From Protonemura montana (Eukaryota > Arthropoda > Insecta > Plecoptera > Nemouridae): DNA of 64,000 nucleotides. Location of the stretch: positions 19,472,418 through 19,536,417 of the forward strand of contig OX387605.1 in assembly GCA_947568835.1 (NCBI GenBank), given 5' to 3'. This document shows, piece after piece, positions 1 through 10,100 of this stretch (positions are counted from its first letter, which is position 1; every line of letters starts with the position of its first letter). The position numbers were made by a program, and so were the translations under genes. Below the pieces are notes generated by a model. It ran no database searches, was not told where the DNA came from, and saw only the letters and a program-made list of their open reading frames with translations.

Positions 1-37
1 ACACCCCAGCGTCGAATCCTCCGAAATCAAACGATAT

Positions 38-398
38 TCTTTTACGAGTTCTGTTCGGTAGAGAGATTAGAGGGATGACAGTTAGTACAGCAACTTCAGT
101 CATCTTGCTTATCAACCTCTCGACAGCATGGATATGTGGAGGAATCTTGTTGTTCGCATTGTACCGTCTTTCGGAAGGGGCGTTAAGCCGGTGGTCTCCT
201 TAGTGCTCTTCATTAGGAGAAGCTACGTGCCGGCACTAAGTTTTCTCTCCTCCCTTCTAGGCTAGATTAGGTTCATCATCATCCTCATCATCATCATCAT
301 CCTCATCATCCACTCATTACCAACGCCATTATTCAAGTGCCATAGGGCTCTTTATCAAAACAGCACGTCGTTAAACACAACAAATCAATCAATAAAAC
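38..398 (+). mobile_element. SINE copy 1 (5S-headed family, head missing or diverged)
   Basis: Closely matches the body and tail of the element at about 8575-8985. Shared segments include GTTAGTACAGCAACTTCA, CTTGCTTATCAACCTCTCGA, CAGCATGGAT.TGTGGAGGAAT, CTCCTCCCTTCTAGGCTA and the tail AAACAC.ACAAATCAATCA. The internal ATC/TCC triplet run (about 271-310) is expanded relative to copy 2. The 5S-like head seen in copy 2 is not recognisable in bases 1-37, so this copy is 5' truncated or diverged. Confidence 0.8.
271..312 (+). repeat. Triplet-rich simple repeat (CAT/CCT)
   Basis: A run of ATC triplets interrupted by CTC, part of SINE copy 1. Copy 2 has only a few CATCATC units at the same place, so the run has grown or shrunk since insertion. 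Confidence 0.8.
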
Positions 399-558
399 TC
401 CACCATCTTTCCAGTAAAACCTTTCAACGACAAGTCTGTACACAAACCGACCAAAATTCGAATCAACACACCGTTGCAGCGCTTGAGTGCGATTTCTTTT
501 GCATTGTCATGCCATGCGTATCTTTGCAAGCACCGCGCGTTCTATTGTCGATTTGTAT

Positions 559-585
559 CCGCGCAGCCGCGACTCAGCTGCGCGG
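559..585. repeat. GC-rich perfect inverted repeat (9-bp arms)
   Basis: Arms CCGCGCAGC (559-567) and GCTGCGCGG (577-585) flank a 9-base loop. It sits in a GC-rich patch (about 470-630) unlike the AT-rich surroundings. It could be a structured RNA or regulatory element; no gene is evident next to it. Confidence 0.6.
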
Positions 586-973
586 ACGTTGTGGTTTTTA
601 TTTCTCGCGTCGTGGACTCGCTAAATCACCTACACCACAAACCACACCGAAGATAAACCACACCTAACGCGATCATTCATGAGTTAAAACATATACACTT
701 TCTCCGTGGTCAGTCGCAAGCGGCTTGACTGTAGTAAACGGAGTGTTTTTTTTTTTTTTTAAGTGCATTCGGAGAGCTGCTGTTTTCGATTGGGATTTGG
801 TTCAGCGTTATTAAAGTGCACTTAAGGCGGAGTGGCGTGAGCTGATTTATATGTAGAACTGAGGTCATCGATATCGGTGCTGAAAATGCCTATCGTTTTT
901 GGAGTTCCGTTACGATTCGATGGGCTTCGTTTGATTGAGCCCAATTCTGATTTTTAGTTAAAAATGATAGTTT

Positions 974-991
974 GGGGGGGGGGGGGGGGGG
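974..991 (+). repeat. Poly-G run, 18 bases
   Basis: An uninterrupted run of 18 G on the + strand in an otherwise AT-rich area. One of four long G runs in the window, all with G on this strand. Confidence 0.9.
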
Positions 992-3457
992 CAAAAGGTA
1001 TCTTCAAATATAAATAATTACAGTGTTTATTTGCATGGTATTCATTTAATTATTTGCATTTCATATTTGCAGTCTGACAATGGACATTCGATTTGCTCTA
1101 AAAGATATGATTTCTAAGGAAAGTATTGTTATACTCAGCTCCGAAAGGATCAAATTGTAGTTTATTATATATTTTTTTAAATTTGTTTTAATAAGAATTG
1201 GGTCAACGGTTAAGTGCATGTAGTACCTACATAAACATATCAATTAAAATGCATTTTCTCATATCGGTAAATTTAATAAAACCTCTCCGAAACGATCTAT
1301 TGGTATACTGTCTGCTTTTGACATGTATTTATTGACGAAAAATCACTAATAACCAGGTCGATATAATCCATACATTTCCTTTTTATAATACACTTCCCTA
1401 CATATCGGTAACTGCACTCCATACATTTGCATAAACCGTTGCTTTAATTAATTTTATATCGGTGTAGTTATGCTATATTAATAAATACTGCAGCTATAAA
1501 ATGCGATGCGCTCTGCACTCTGCACATTTGCAACCCTGCACGCGAATACAGCGTTTAATCCGTGAAAACCAAGCTCATCATCTTATAATCCAGAGCGTGC
1601 ACCTGGCAGAACTGTATACCATCTCCAGACCTCCTATAACCAGCCCACAGCAATTCTCTGCGCCAGGCACAACTGTACCGAGATCTTCAAGTCGAGTGAC
1701 ATGTCCGCAAACCGTGCATTTGTAATTGCCATTTCACGTTCTTATTGCTACGAGATGTGCACCGACGGAAATGCGTTCGCGGTGCTCATCGCTAGCATTG
1801 CAGTGGCGTAGCATGCGTGCATTAATATGAACATGTTATTAATGTGACCATGGCCATTTTATTGCTGGGTACGAACTTGAAATACAGTCGAGTGGGGGTG
1901 GTTCGACGGAAGTTGAAACGGTTGGTAGTCATGAATCTTCATTGGTATCTTCTAATACCGTCTGATATTTTTTAATTTGACTATCTTATCTTTTTCTTTT
2001 TAACTTTGGCTTGCGAACCAATTCCCCAACCTCTTAAACTTCCACCTACCAAGCGCGATGGCTGATGAGTTTCCACCGAATTAAGATATGTTTTCAATGC
2101 CAAACATAACAACCAATAACAATGGCAACCAATAACAATGGTCAACTGGAAACTAAAACTGGCCTAAGCCACTTTGATAAAACGCCGAAGAGATACAACA
2201 TGTTTTTAAGAAATTGCTAATTATTTTGAACATTTTTTTACATTTTACCTTTTTGTTGTCCTTTTCTGTCTACGCTGCTTTAGATTTCAATGAGCTTTGT
2301 CATCTTCAGCTTAAAGATTTGTTGGTATTGACATCATTTTTTAAATTCCTGTTGAAAATGACATTGCCAATGAAATGTTTTACACCGCCCACCCCAATCC
2401 TGTGATCCCAAAGTTACGCCACTGTTATAATTTTGAGCAGCCACCCGTCAAGCCCATGACTCAAACGTAGTTGTCGTCTTAATCTTAACTTAGATACTGT
2501 TCTCTCAGAGCGAATGAAGTGCAATGGTTTTGCCGCCGTGGAGAGCAATTGCACAAGTAGTTCATCGCAACATTCAATGTCGTGTACTTTTCGAAAACAA
2601 TCGCGAGGTACCATTCTTATCAGAAAGAATAGTTCATCTCACGCTTATTAAAATTATAACATCTCTCTCTATACCTTTTTCTTTTTAATTTCAAGTTATT
2701 ACATTCAAATCTGTAAAAATGAATAGCGCAGAAGCGCACTGCTATTGTGAAATGAGAAAAACTAAACATTTATTAGTAGTTCTTAAATTTAGGTTAAACG
2801 TTTACTATAATTAACAAGAGCTAGTGCCGTTTTGTGCATGTGTGTGTATCTTTTTCGCTTCATGGTAATTATGTGTATCTGCATCGTTGATAATCGTGCG
2901 TGCATCACGTTGGTTTCTACCGTTTCTGTTGCATCCTAGAGTTGAGAACAGGAATGCAGCTCGAATGAAATTGATGGACTGCATGTGGTACTTTACTGCT
3001 ACATGCTCTGCTGATTCGTTGAGTGATCCTTGTGTTAGACATCCCCGACTCTATATGGGGGAATGTCTCACTGCAGAGGATGACCGATAACGGCATGCCG
3101 AGCCAATATCAATATTCAATATCAAAAATGGAAATGTTATATCCGATTTAGGAACGCACTTCGCTACGGTAAAGCTTTTACTTACATTCAACAAAGTATT
3201 TAATTAACAACATATTTGATACATTTCCAGTTCATTAGCCCACAATCTTCGTTCTCACGCTCTACGGTCACCCCCCGGATAATAATTACACTGCAATTAA
3301 TAATACTGATTTGAATTCTATACCGATTCACAGCCTAGTCTACACATTTTTCTTTTTTTAATAATTAATCATAATTTCTAAACACAATTAAAAATAATTT
3401 ATAATCACACTTGATTTAACTAGATTCGTTTCCGACCTTTTCATTTATCCCTACAAT

Positions 3458-4667
3458 CTACCTCCGAAGATGCATATCATATCCTATTGGAGTCGATCTT
3501 CCCCCCAGCGGTGCTCGTTCCTGCGGGAACCTCTGTGCAGCTGAATAGTTGTCCACGCCGCGTCTAGAATCCTGATAGTTTGGTGCGTACCCGTTCGTCC
3601 CATCCCTATCGTTCAGCGCGTTATAACCAGGAAAATCCCGTTGCTGGTCGTGATTAGGATAATATCCTGTTCGATCCCGGATACCGTCCGGTCCGTCATT
3701 ACGATATCTCATTTGTCTGCCTGTCCTGTCCATGTCAGAGTTTATGAAGGGACGTCGTGTCACAAAGTTATCCTGTTGTCGTAACGGGAAGCTCTCTTGT
3801 TGATTCGGGAAGTTTCCTTCGGGATGAAGTGGAAAATTGTCTTGTCGCATCTGGAAGCTGTCCTGATTATTTATCGGGAAGTTGTCCTGGTGATTCGATG
3901 GAAAGTTATCCTGTTGTCTCATTTGGTAATTGTCCTGGTGACGATCTGGGAAGTTGTCCTGATGGTTTAATGGGAAGTTGTCCTGATGGTTTAATGGGAA
4001 GTTGTCCTGGCGATTTGAAGGAAAGTTGTCCTGTTGTCTCATTTGGTAATTATCCTGGTGTCGATCCGGGAAGTTGTCTTGGCGCCTCGTGAAACCTTGT
4101 CGAAGAGGAAGATGCGTGCCTAAGTCGTTGTTTCGCCGAGGAAAAGGACGTCTCGGCAGGGGTTGACCGTCGTAGGTGGTTGCGTGAGGTGGTGGTTGAC
4201 TGTAGTAAGCTGGATCTGCCGTCATCGACGTCACCGATAAGACCGCGCCCATGATCGCTGTTATCTGGAAATTGTACATAAAGTAAAGCGATTGGGAAGG
4301 TAACGACGATGATCTATTGATTTTTGTCTGTGTTCTTTCGATAAGATAGTGTTATTTTTTTACTGTTAAATAAATAATGGTTATTTGCTAAGTTTCGACC
4401 CTGATCATGTCCTGAGAGCAATGCTAGAGGGCGAATCTCTTACTTTTGATTGATGCAATACGATTGTCAGATTGTTTTGGCGTTAGAAGAATAATGTTAT
4501 TTAATTGATATGACCACGGGCTCGACATGACACTGCCATAATATAAATATCTTCAAGGATGCCGAAGATTTAGTGTGTTCGACGTCGTGTTTTTAAATTC
4601 AAATTTCCATTCTTTTGAAGTACGTGGGAACCGTAATTAACGTGTTTAAATATTTACTTACACCCAT
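3458..4667 (-). CDS. Secreted Gln/Asn/Arg-rich repeat protein, two exons
   Basis: I do not recognise the family. The model has two exons: a tiny first coding exon (ATG GGT at 4667-4662, followed by a perfect GTAAGT donor) and a second exon at 4264-3458 (acceptor TTTCCAG at 4271-4265, TGA at 3458). It encodes 270 residues. Residues 3-18 (ITAIMGAVLSVTSMTA) resemble a signal-peptide core with a likely cut after Ala18. Residues 64-173 are about 14 copies of an eight-residue unit, QDNFPxxx or QDNYQMRQ. The first four or five units recur as a block, showing higher-order duplication. Flanks are Pro/Arg-rich (RRPFPRR), and the tail (174-270) is rich in Asp, Arg, Asn, Gly and Tyr. A short first exon ending just inside the signal peptide is common in insect secreted and cuticle proteins. 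The gene lies antisense inside the presumed myosin intron. An extracellular matrix, cuticle, egg or salivary role is possible but unproven. An internal ATG at residue 7 could also be the start. Confidence 0.72.
3745..4078 (-). repeat. 24-bp coding tandem repeat (eight-residue QDNFP units)
   Basis: About 14 units of 24 bp (two shortened to 21 bp) sit inside the secreted repeat-protein gene. On the + strand the unit reads roughly as GGGAAGTTGTCCTGATGGTT, then four more bases. Two neighbouring units near 3950-4010 are almost identical, and a block of four to five units occurs twice. This suggests recent unequal exchange. The repeat also keeps the opposite strand open, giving a spurious + strand reading frame. 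Confidence 0.8.
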
Positions 4668-6572
4668 TACCTTATTGTTCTAAAATCGTAAGACAATGAT
4701 CAGTCACTTAGACGTTTAAACATTGTTAAGCACAAACATTCTTAATTTTGTGTTTGCTTGAGACGTACAGTTATAACAGATTCCGTGAATAAATTTTGAC
4801 ACAGATTTCAAAAAGATCTTTGGTAATGTAATAAATACGCTTGAAATACCTGCAGGAGAAACATGACGATCTGGATTGCAACAATAGGTAAATTTCAAAA
4901 TAACGAAATATCACCGAAAAAATTATATTGATTATATTTTTGCGACACAGCACTTAAAATAAACGATTGATGGTCCTCCGTCGATTGTATAATAATGAGC
5001 AATATTAATGATCCGACATTATTTATAGCCTTTGATTGGTGGAGGTGGGGTGTAACCTTCAAAAGCTGGTGACTCGTACCTATAGGTGACAAGCATGCAG
5101 AACGATTGTGTTCTCTGTGGTAGATTGCACCCGATCATTCACGCTTCATTCTCTCCCTTGCCATTGATGGAATTGTCCATTAGACAGTTTACTACCTGTA
5201 TTACCTTTGCGCAATTGCGGCAATTGGTCGAGGTTTTCTTGGCTATTTTTCGCAGGGTCGCTTGCACTTATTAATTAATTAATATCGGAAGAATTATTCT
5301 ACCGGTAACCGTTAATGAGGAAGGTTTTGCAACGAAATTTCACAATTTTCAATAATCGTACTTTTCTCAGTAATAGTTCGTTCTACGTGCCTTGTAGGCA
5401 CAATATTGGACATGTTGGTGTACTGACATCAAAGCCGAAAAAGAGGATTTTTGAAAAATATGATGTGTGATGTGTGATGTTACCCTTACCACATGTAAAA
5501 TAATAGTACAGCTGTTATGTTGTAAGGTAAACGAAAAAAAAAATGTTTGGTGTCCACATAGTGAATGAATCAAACTAGTCAATGAAAAATGGATTAATAT
5601 GAAGTCAGACATCTGCCTTAAATTCGGGACCGGTATATGAGAATGAGATACAACTGTTGTTGTAAAATATCGACCTTGGACGACTCTGATTTACTATAGA
5701 CTTACCTATTGTTTGATATTGCCCTAGAGCAATGTTTTGGTCAATTAATTTCTAAGGTCGATAAGTGGTCTAGGTATATGATAAAAAAAACTAGCCTTGC
5801 TTCCGTGAGACTCACGTAGATATATTTTTGCTGTCAAGATATTTACCTATATAAATACAATACATTTTCTTAATTTTCCATCTGAATGACCATCTTGATT
5901 GGATTGCCCGTGTTTCGATCGGTTTGAACTGATACCATCTTCCTTGCACAGACCTACTTACCCAGTTTTTTGCGACGCATCGCAATTTAATTCGTTTTTT
6001 TTTGCAGCTGTGATAGATCCAATCGAAATTTATGATTTCTATTATATTTATTTATTACTAATCCTACGCCGATTGTTTCCTATGGCAGTTCGATATCTAG
6101 GGTAATAATATGCAAGGAAAAAAATGTTTAGTCAATTTTAATGATCACCCTATAAAATCAAAACAAACCCGTGATTTTACCGGAGGGATGAGCGAAAGGA
6201 GAGAAATTATTGCTCGAGATTTCACTGGTATGCCGAAGCAAGAGGACCTGAGGGGTTACAGAACCATTTTCCACTCCACACCCACACGAAAGCCATGAAA
6301 ACAGTTTCGTTTGTTGAATAATTTTTTCCTGAGGGATAATTAATACGGTTGAGATCTACAAATGTTGCTTGTCAAGCCTTCCAGTGAAAAATACTTTTTA
6401 TGCAGCCAATCCGACGAAATCGCCCACGGGCTGAAACCCACCTTTTGAACCGGATTAATTATGTAGTGGCATGCCGTATTTCGATCATTCCCAATCCCCC
6501 AAGTCTCATAGTTTGCCAGATGTAGGTGTCAATTTTGTTTAAAATGCTAATATTAGTTAACTCTTTAGGCTT

Positions 6573-6720
6573 GATTAACTTAGGTCGGTTCTTTAGTTAA
6601 GAACCTTACAAACAGTCCATTAATATAATATTTGTTTGGAAACAGAAAATCAGAAGTTTTTTGTTTGTTAACGGTGTGTTAATTACTTAACGGACCATGA
6701 AAAACCGACCCTTAGGATTA
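6573..6720. mobile_element. MITE-like short inverted-repeat element
   Basis: The left end reads TAACTTAGGTCGGTTCTTTAG. The right end, reverse complemented, reads TCCTAAGGGTCGGTTTTTCA and then GGTCCGTTAAG. The two share a CTTAGG(G)TCGGTT core, and imperfect arms of about 25-30 bp enclose about 90 bp of AT-rich DNA without coding capacity. Size and layout fit a miniature inverted-repeat element. I could not define a clean target-site duplication. Confidence 0.4.
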
Positions 6721-7162
6721 GTGAAACTTTTCAGCCCTAAGCACTTGGGTTTCTCTCATAATTATTACTCAGATGCAAATGAAATTATTTCCATCTCTGC
6801 CTCAAATGCAACCTCTCTCAAATTGCTCTCACCTTACCGCTTAGTAAAATTTCTTATCTGTCTTAAAATTTACTACGTTGTGATTGCATTTATTTAATTA
6901 TTGGTTAATTATTGGTTTGATTTAATTATAAGTACAGGTAGCAAGTCCATAGTGCATCTACTAAAAGGTAGCTTGAGAAAGGACCTTCAACGAGGGTTAT
7001 TTCTTTGAGTCTTGCACCTCTTCAGCAATTTAACCTTAGTAAATTATATTTTCCTCCACCTTCACAGTTATGATCAAACTCCTCTTTGGCATTCTTACTC
7101 AACAACTCAATGACAACTCAATAAATCAATCACAAATCTAACTCGAATCAATCCATTCACAG

Positions 7163-10100
7163 GAAGAGTACGTCGCCGAGAACATAAAATGGACGCCAAT
7201 CGACTACTTCAACAACAAAGTGGTATGCGACCTGATCGAGAGCAAGAAACCGCCGGGTCTTTTCTCCGTATTGGACGATGTTTGTGCCACGATGCATGCT
7301 GTTTCCGACGGCGTGGATCAGGACTTGCAGAAAAAACTCAACACGGCGCAAGGCAGCCACCAGCACTACGGCACATGCAGCGAAGGCTTTGTCATTCACC
7401 ACTACGCTGGTATTGTTAAATACAACGTTGAGGGTTTCTGCGAGCGGAATCGCGACGTGCTTTTCCCGGATCTTGTCGAATTGATGCAGAGCAGCGGGAA
7501 GTGAGTTGGTCCCTTAATATTGTTGGATTTTCTGGGTTACATGCAAGACGTAGGCATAGGCATAGTGGTCAATCAGAAGCATATGATTCGTTTTTTTTTA
7601 TGCTTGAAGCTTGGAAATTTAAAAGAAAACGGGCTTAGTTAACAAAATAAGAATGTTGACTCGTCAGATAAGGCCGAAAAAAATCTTACGGCCTTAAATC
7701 GGTGTTCATTTTTTCAGTTATTCTGTAGATAGTGCAGTCAATTATTACAGTCATATTACAGCCAATTGCAAGCAGTAACAATAATTAAATAATTTGCATT
7801 CATGCAAGAGAGGAACTGCTCTTCACAGATCTGCACTTGCCAATGTGTGTTTTTTATTTTTTTTATTTCCTCTTCATATTTTCCCCAGTGTCTTCATTCG
7901 AAGCCTATTCCCGGAACAACTCAACACGAACAACAAATCACGCCCGACAACCGTAGGCAACAAGATCCGCACGCAAGCCAATAAACTTGTCGAGGAACTA
8001 ATGAAATGCACGCCTCACTACATCCGTTGCATCAAGCCTAATGAAACAAAACGACCGAAGGACTGGGAAGAGACGCGAGTGAAACACCAAGTCGAGTACC
8101 TTGGCCTCAAAGAGAATATCCGCGTGCGCAGAGCTGGCTTTGCATATCGCAGACCGTTTGAAAAGTTCCTGTTCCGCTACGCCATCCTGACCAAGGAGTC
8201 ATGGCCGCGATGGACGGGGGACCGGAAGAAGGGTATTGAGTGGATCATGAAGAGCGTCAACATGGAGAAGAGCCAATTTCAGCTTGGGTCGACAAAGATT
8301 TTCATCAAAGCACCTGAGTCGGTAAGTTATTAGCATTTTATATTAATTTTTTGGATTAAAAGCTGTAATTATATGCTTATTACTCGAAACAAAAACAAGA
8401 GAGCAAAATTTAGACTCTGTCGCTCGTACATATTGTGAAAATAGCTAACAACTTTTGTCAACATCTTAAATAAGAATGCATATAAATAACAATTGTTTGA
8501 TGGCATCATTGGCCTTTCCCATCGATTTTGGTATTTAGAACCTGAAAAATTTTAGTAGGTACATGCATTGAACGGTTGGAAACACTGGTTCCCATGAGAT
8601 CACCGATGTTAAGCAAAACTGCGCTGAGTCAGGTATTGGATGGGTGACCATCATACACATGACCAGTTCTGTTTGGGAGAGAGGTTGGAGGGACGAAAGT
8701 TAGTACAGCAACTTCATTCGCCTTGCTTATCAACCTCTCGACGGCATGGATTTGTGGAGGAATTCTGCTGTTCGAGTTGTACCATCCTTCAAAAGAGACG
8801 TTAGGCCGGTGGTCCCCTGGGTGCTCTTCGGCAGAAGTAGGCTACGTGCCTGCACCGGGTTTCCCCTCCTCCCTTCTAGGCTATGTTAGGTTCATCATCA
8901 TCATCCACTCATTCACCGACGCCATTAGACCAGTGCCGCACGGCCAGTTATCAAAACAGTGCGTCGTTAAACACCACAAATCAATCAGTAGGTATATATA
9001 TTTGATGCTCAAGTATTTATTTAATTTGCTTTCAGTTGTTCATGTTGGAGGAGCAACGAGATAGAAAGTACAATCAACATGCTAGAGTCATTCAAAAAGC
9101 TTTCAAAAAATACTTTGCCAGACGCCAGCACGAGAAACAAAAGGAAGAAGCTGCTAGTAAGTTTGTCTTGAGATCTTGTTATTTTCTATGGAAGAAATCA
9201 GTCCATTATCAAATTTGATTGAAACACATATCCACTTTTACAGGCTTGGTGTTCCACAAAAAAGAGCGAAGAAAGTATTCCCTCAACCGCAACTTTGTCG
9301 GCGATTACATCGGGCTCGATGCAAGGCCCGTGCTCCAATCGTTGATCGGCCGTCGAGAGAAGGTCGCGTTCGCCGAAGTGGTCAAGAAATACGACCGACG
9401 GTTCAAGATGACTCGTCGCGATCTCATTCTTACGTCCAAGTCCATCTTCCTAATTGGCAGGGAACAGATAAAAAAAGGCCCGGAAAAGGGAAAGTCAGTC
9501 GAAATCATCAAGAGAAAAATTGACTTCGATAAAATCAGCGAATTGTCATTGAGCACGTTTAAGGATGATTTCATTATCATTCACGTTAAAGATGATTACG
9601 ACAGTTTGTTAGAGATGATGTTTAAAACTGAGTTCCTGATGGTGCTTAACAAGAAGTATCAAGCGATTTTTAATCGAGACATCAAGGTGAAGTTTGCGAC
9701 TGTCCTGGAGTTCAAAGTGAAGAAAGAAGGGTGGGGAGGAGGCGGCACTCGTCAAGTCAAGTTCATTGCTGGACCGGATGGAGAGATGCCTTTACTGAAG
9801 GTTGCCAGCAAAGTCCTGAACGTCACCGTAGGGCCAGGACTTCCGAACGATTCCAGTGAGTTTGACGCTTGCGCCGCAATATTTATCTCTTTATTCATAG
9901 CTAACTAGGATTCAGTGGTATTCATATCTGTAATGAAAAATATAAGAAAATTAATACCTCACTTTCATCTTTAGATAATAGACCCAAACCACTACAGAAA
10001 TTGTTAGGAGGGTAGACATAGAAACCAAAAAAATTTGACTGTCACTACCATTGATATGTACTTTGCTAGTAAATATCCATTTTGGATATTGGACTTGGGT

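Larger units (their letters stand above)
1..7162 (+). other. Presumed large intron of the myosin gene (no upstream motor exon seen)
   Basis: The first visible myosin exon starts at 7163 after the acceptor TTCACAG and enters the motor about 400 residues in. Neither the GESGAGKT P-loop nor any other early motor motif appears on the + strand between 1 and 7162. I infer that the preceding exon lies left of the window, so this stretch would be part of one intron longer than 7 kb. It holds a SINE copy (about 38-398), a GC-rich hairpin (559-585), an 18-base G run (974-991), the oppositely oriented repeat-protein gene (3458-4667) and a MITE-like inverted repeat (about 6573-6720). The rest is AT-rich and shows nothing I can name. 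Confidence 0.5.

Noticed and set aside
1501-1725. A 74-codon + strand frame in a GC-balanced patch as an early myosin exon
   Set aside because: It contains no motor motif (no P-loop, switch or actin-binding sequence) and lacks convincing splice sites.
3757-4092. A 111-codon + strand frame of SCPDGLMG-type repeats opposite the secreted repeat protein
   Set aside because: It starts at a non-ATG codon and exists because the 24-bp repeat has no stops on the other strand; the - strand has a signal peptide and splice junction.
8582-8650. A functional 5S rRNA gene
   Set aside because: Only the middle portion resembles 5S, with many changes, and it runs into a dispersed repeat body; it is the head of a SINE.
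9305-9580. A 91-codon - strand frame
   Set aside because: Antisense shadow of the myosin TH1 exon.
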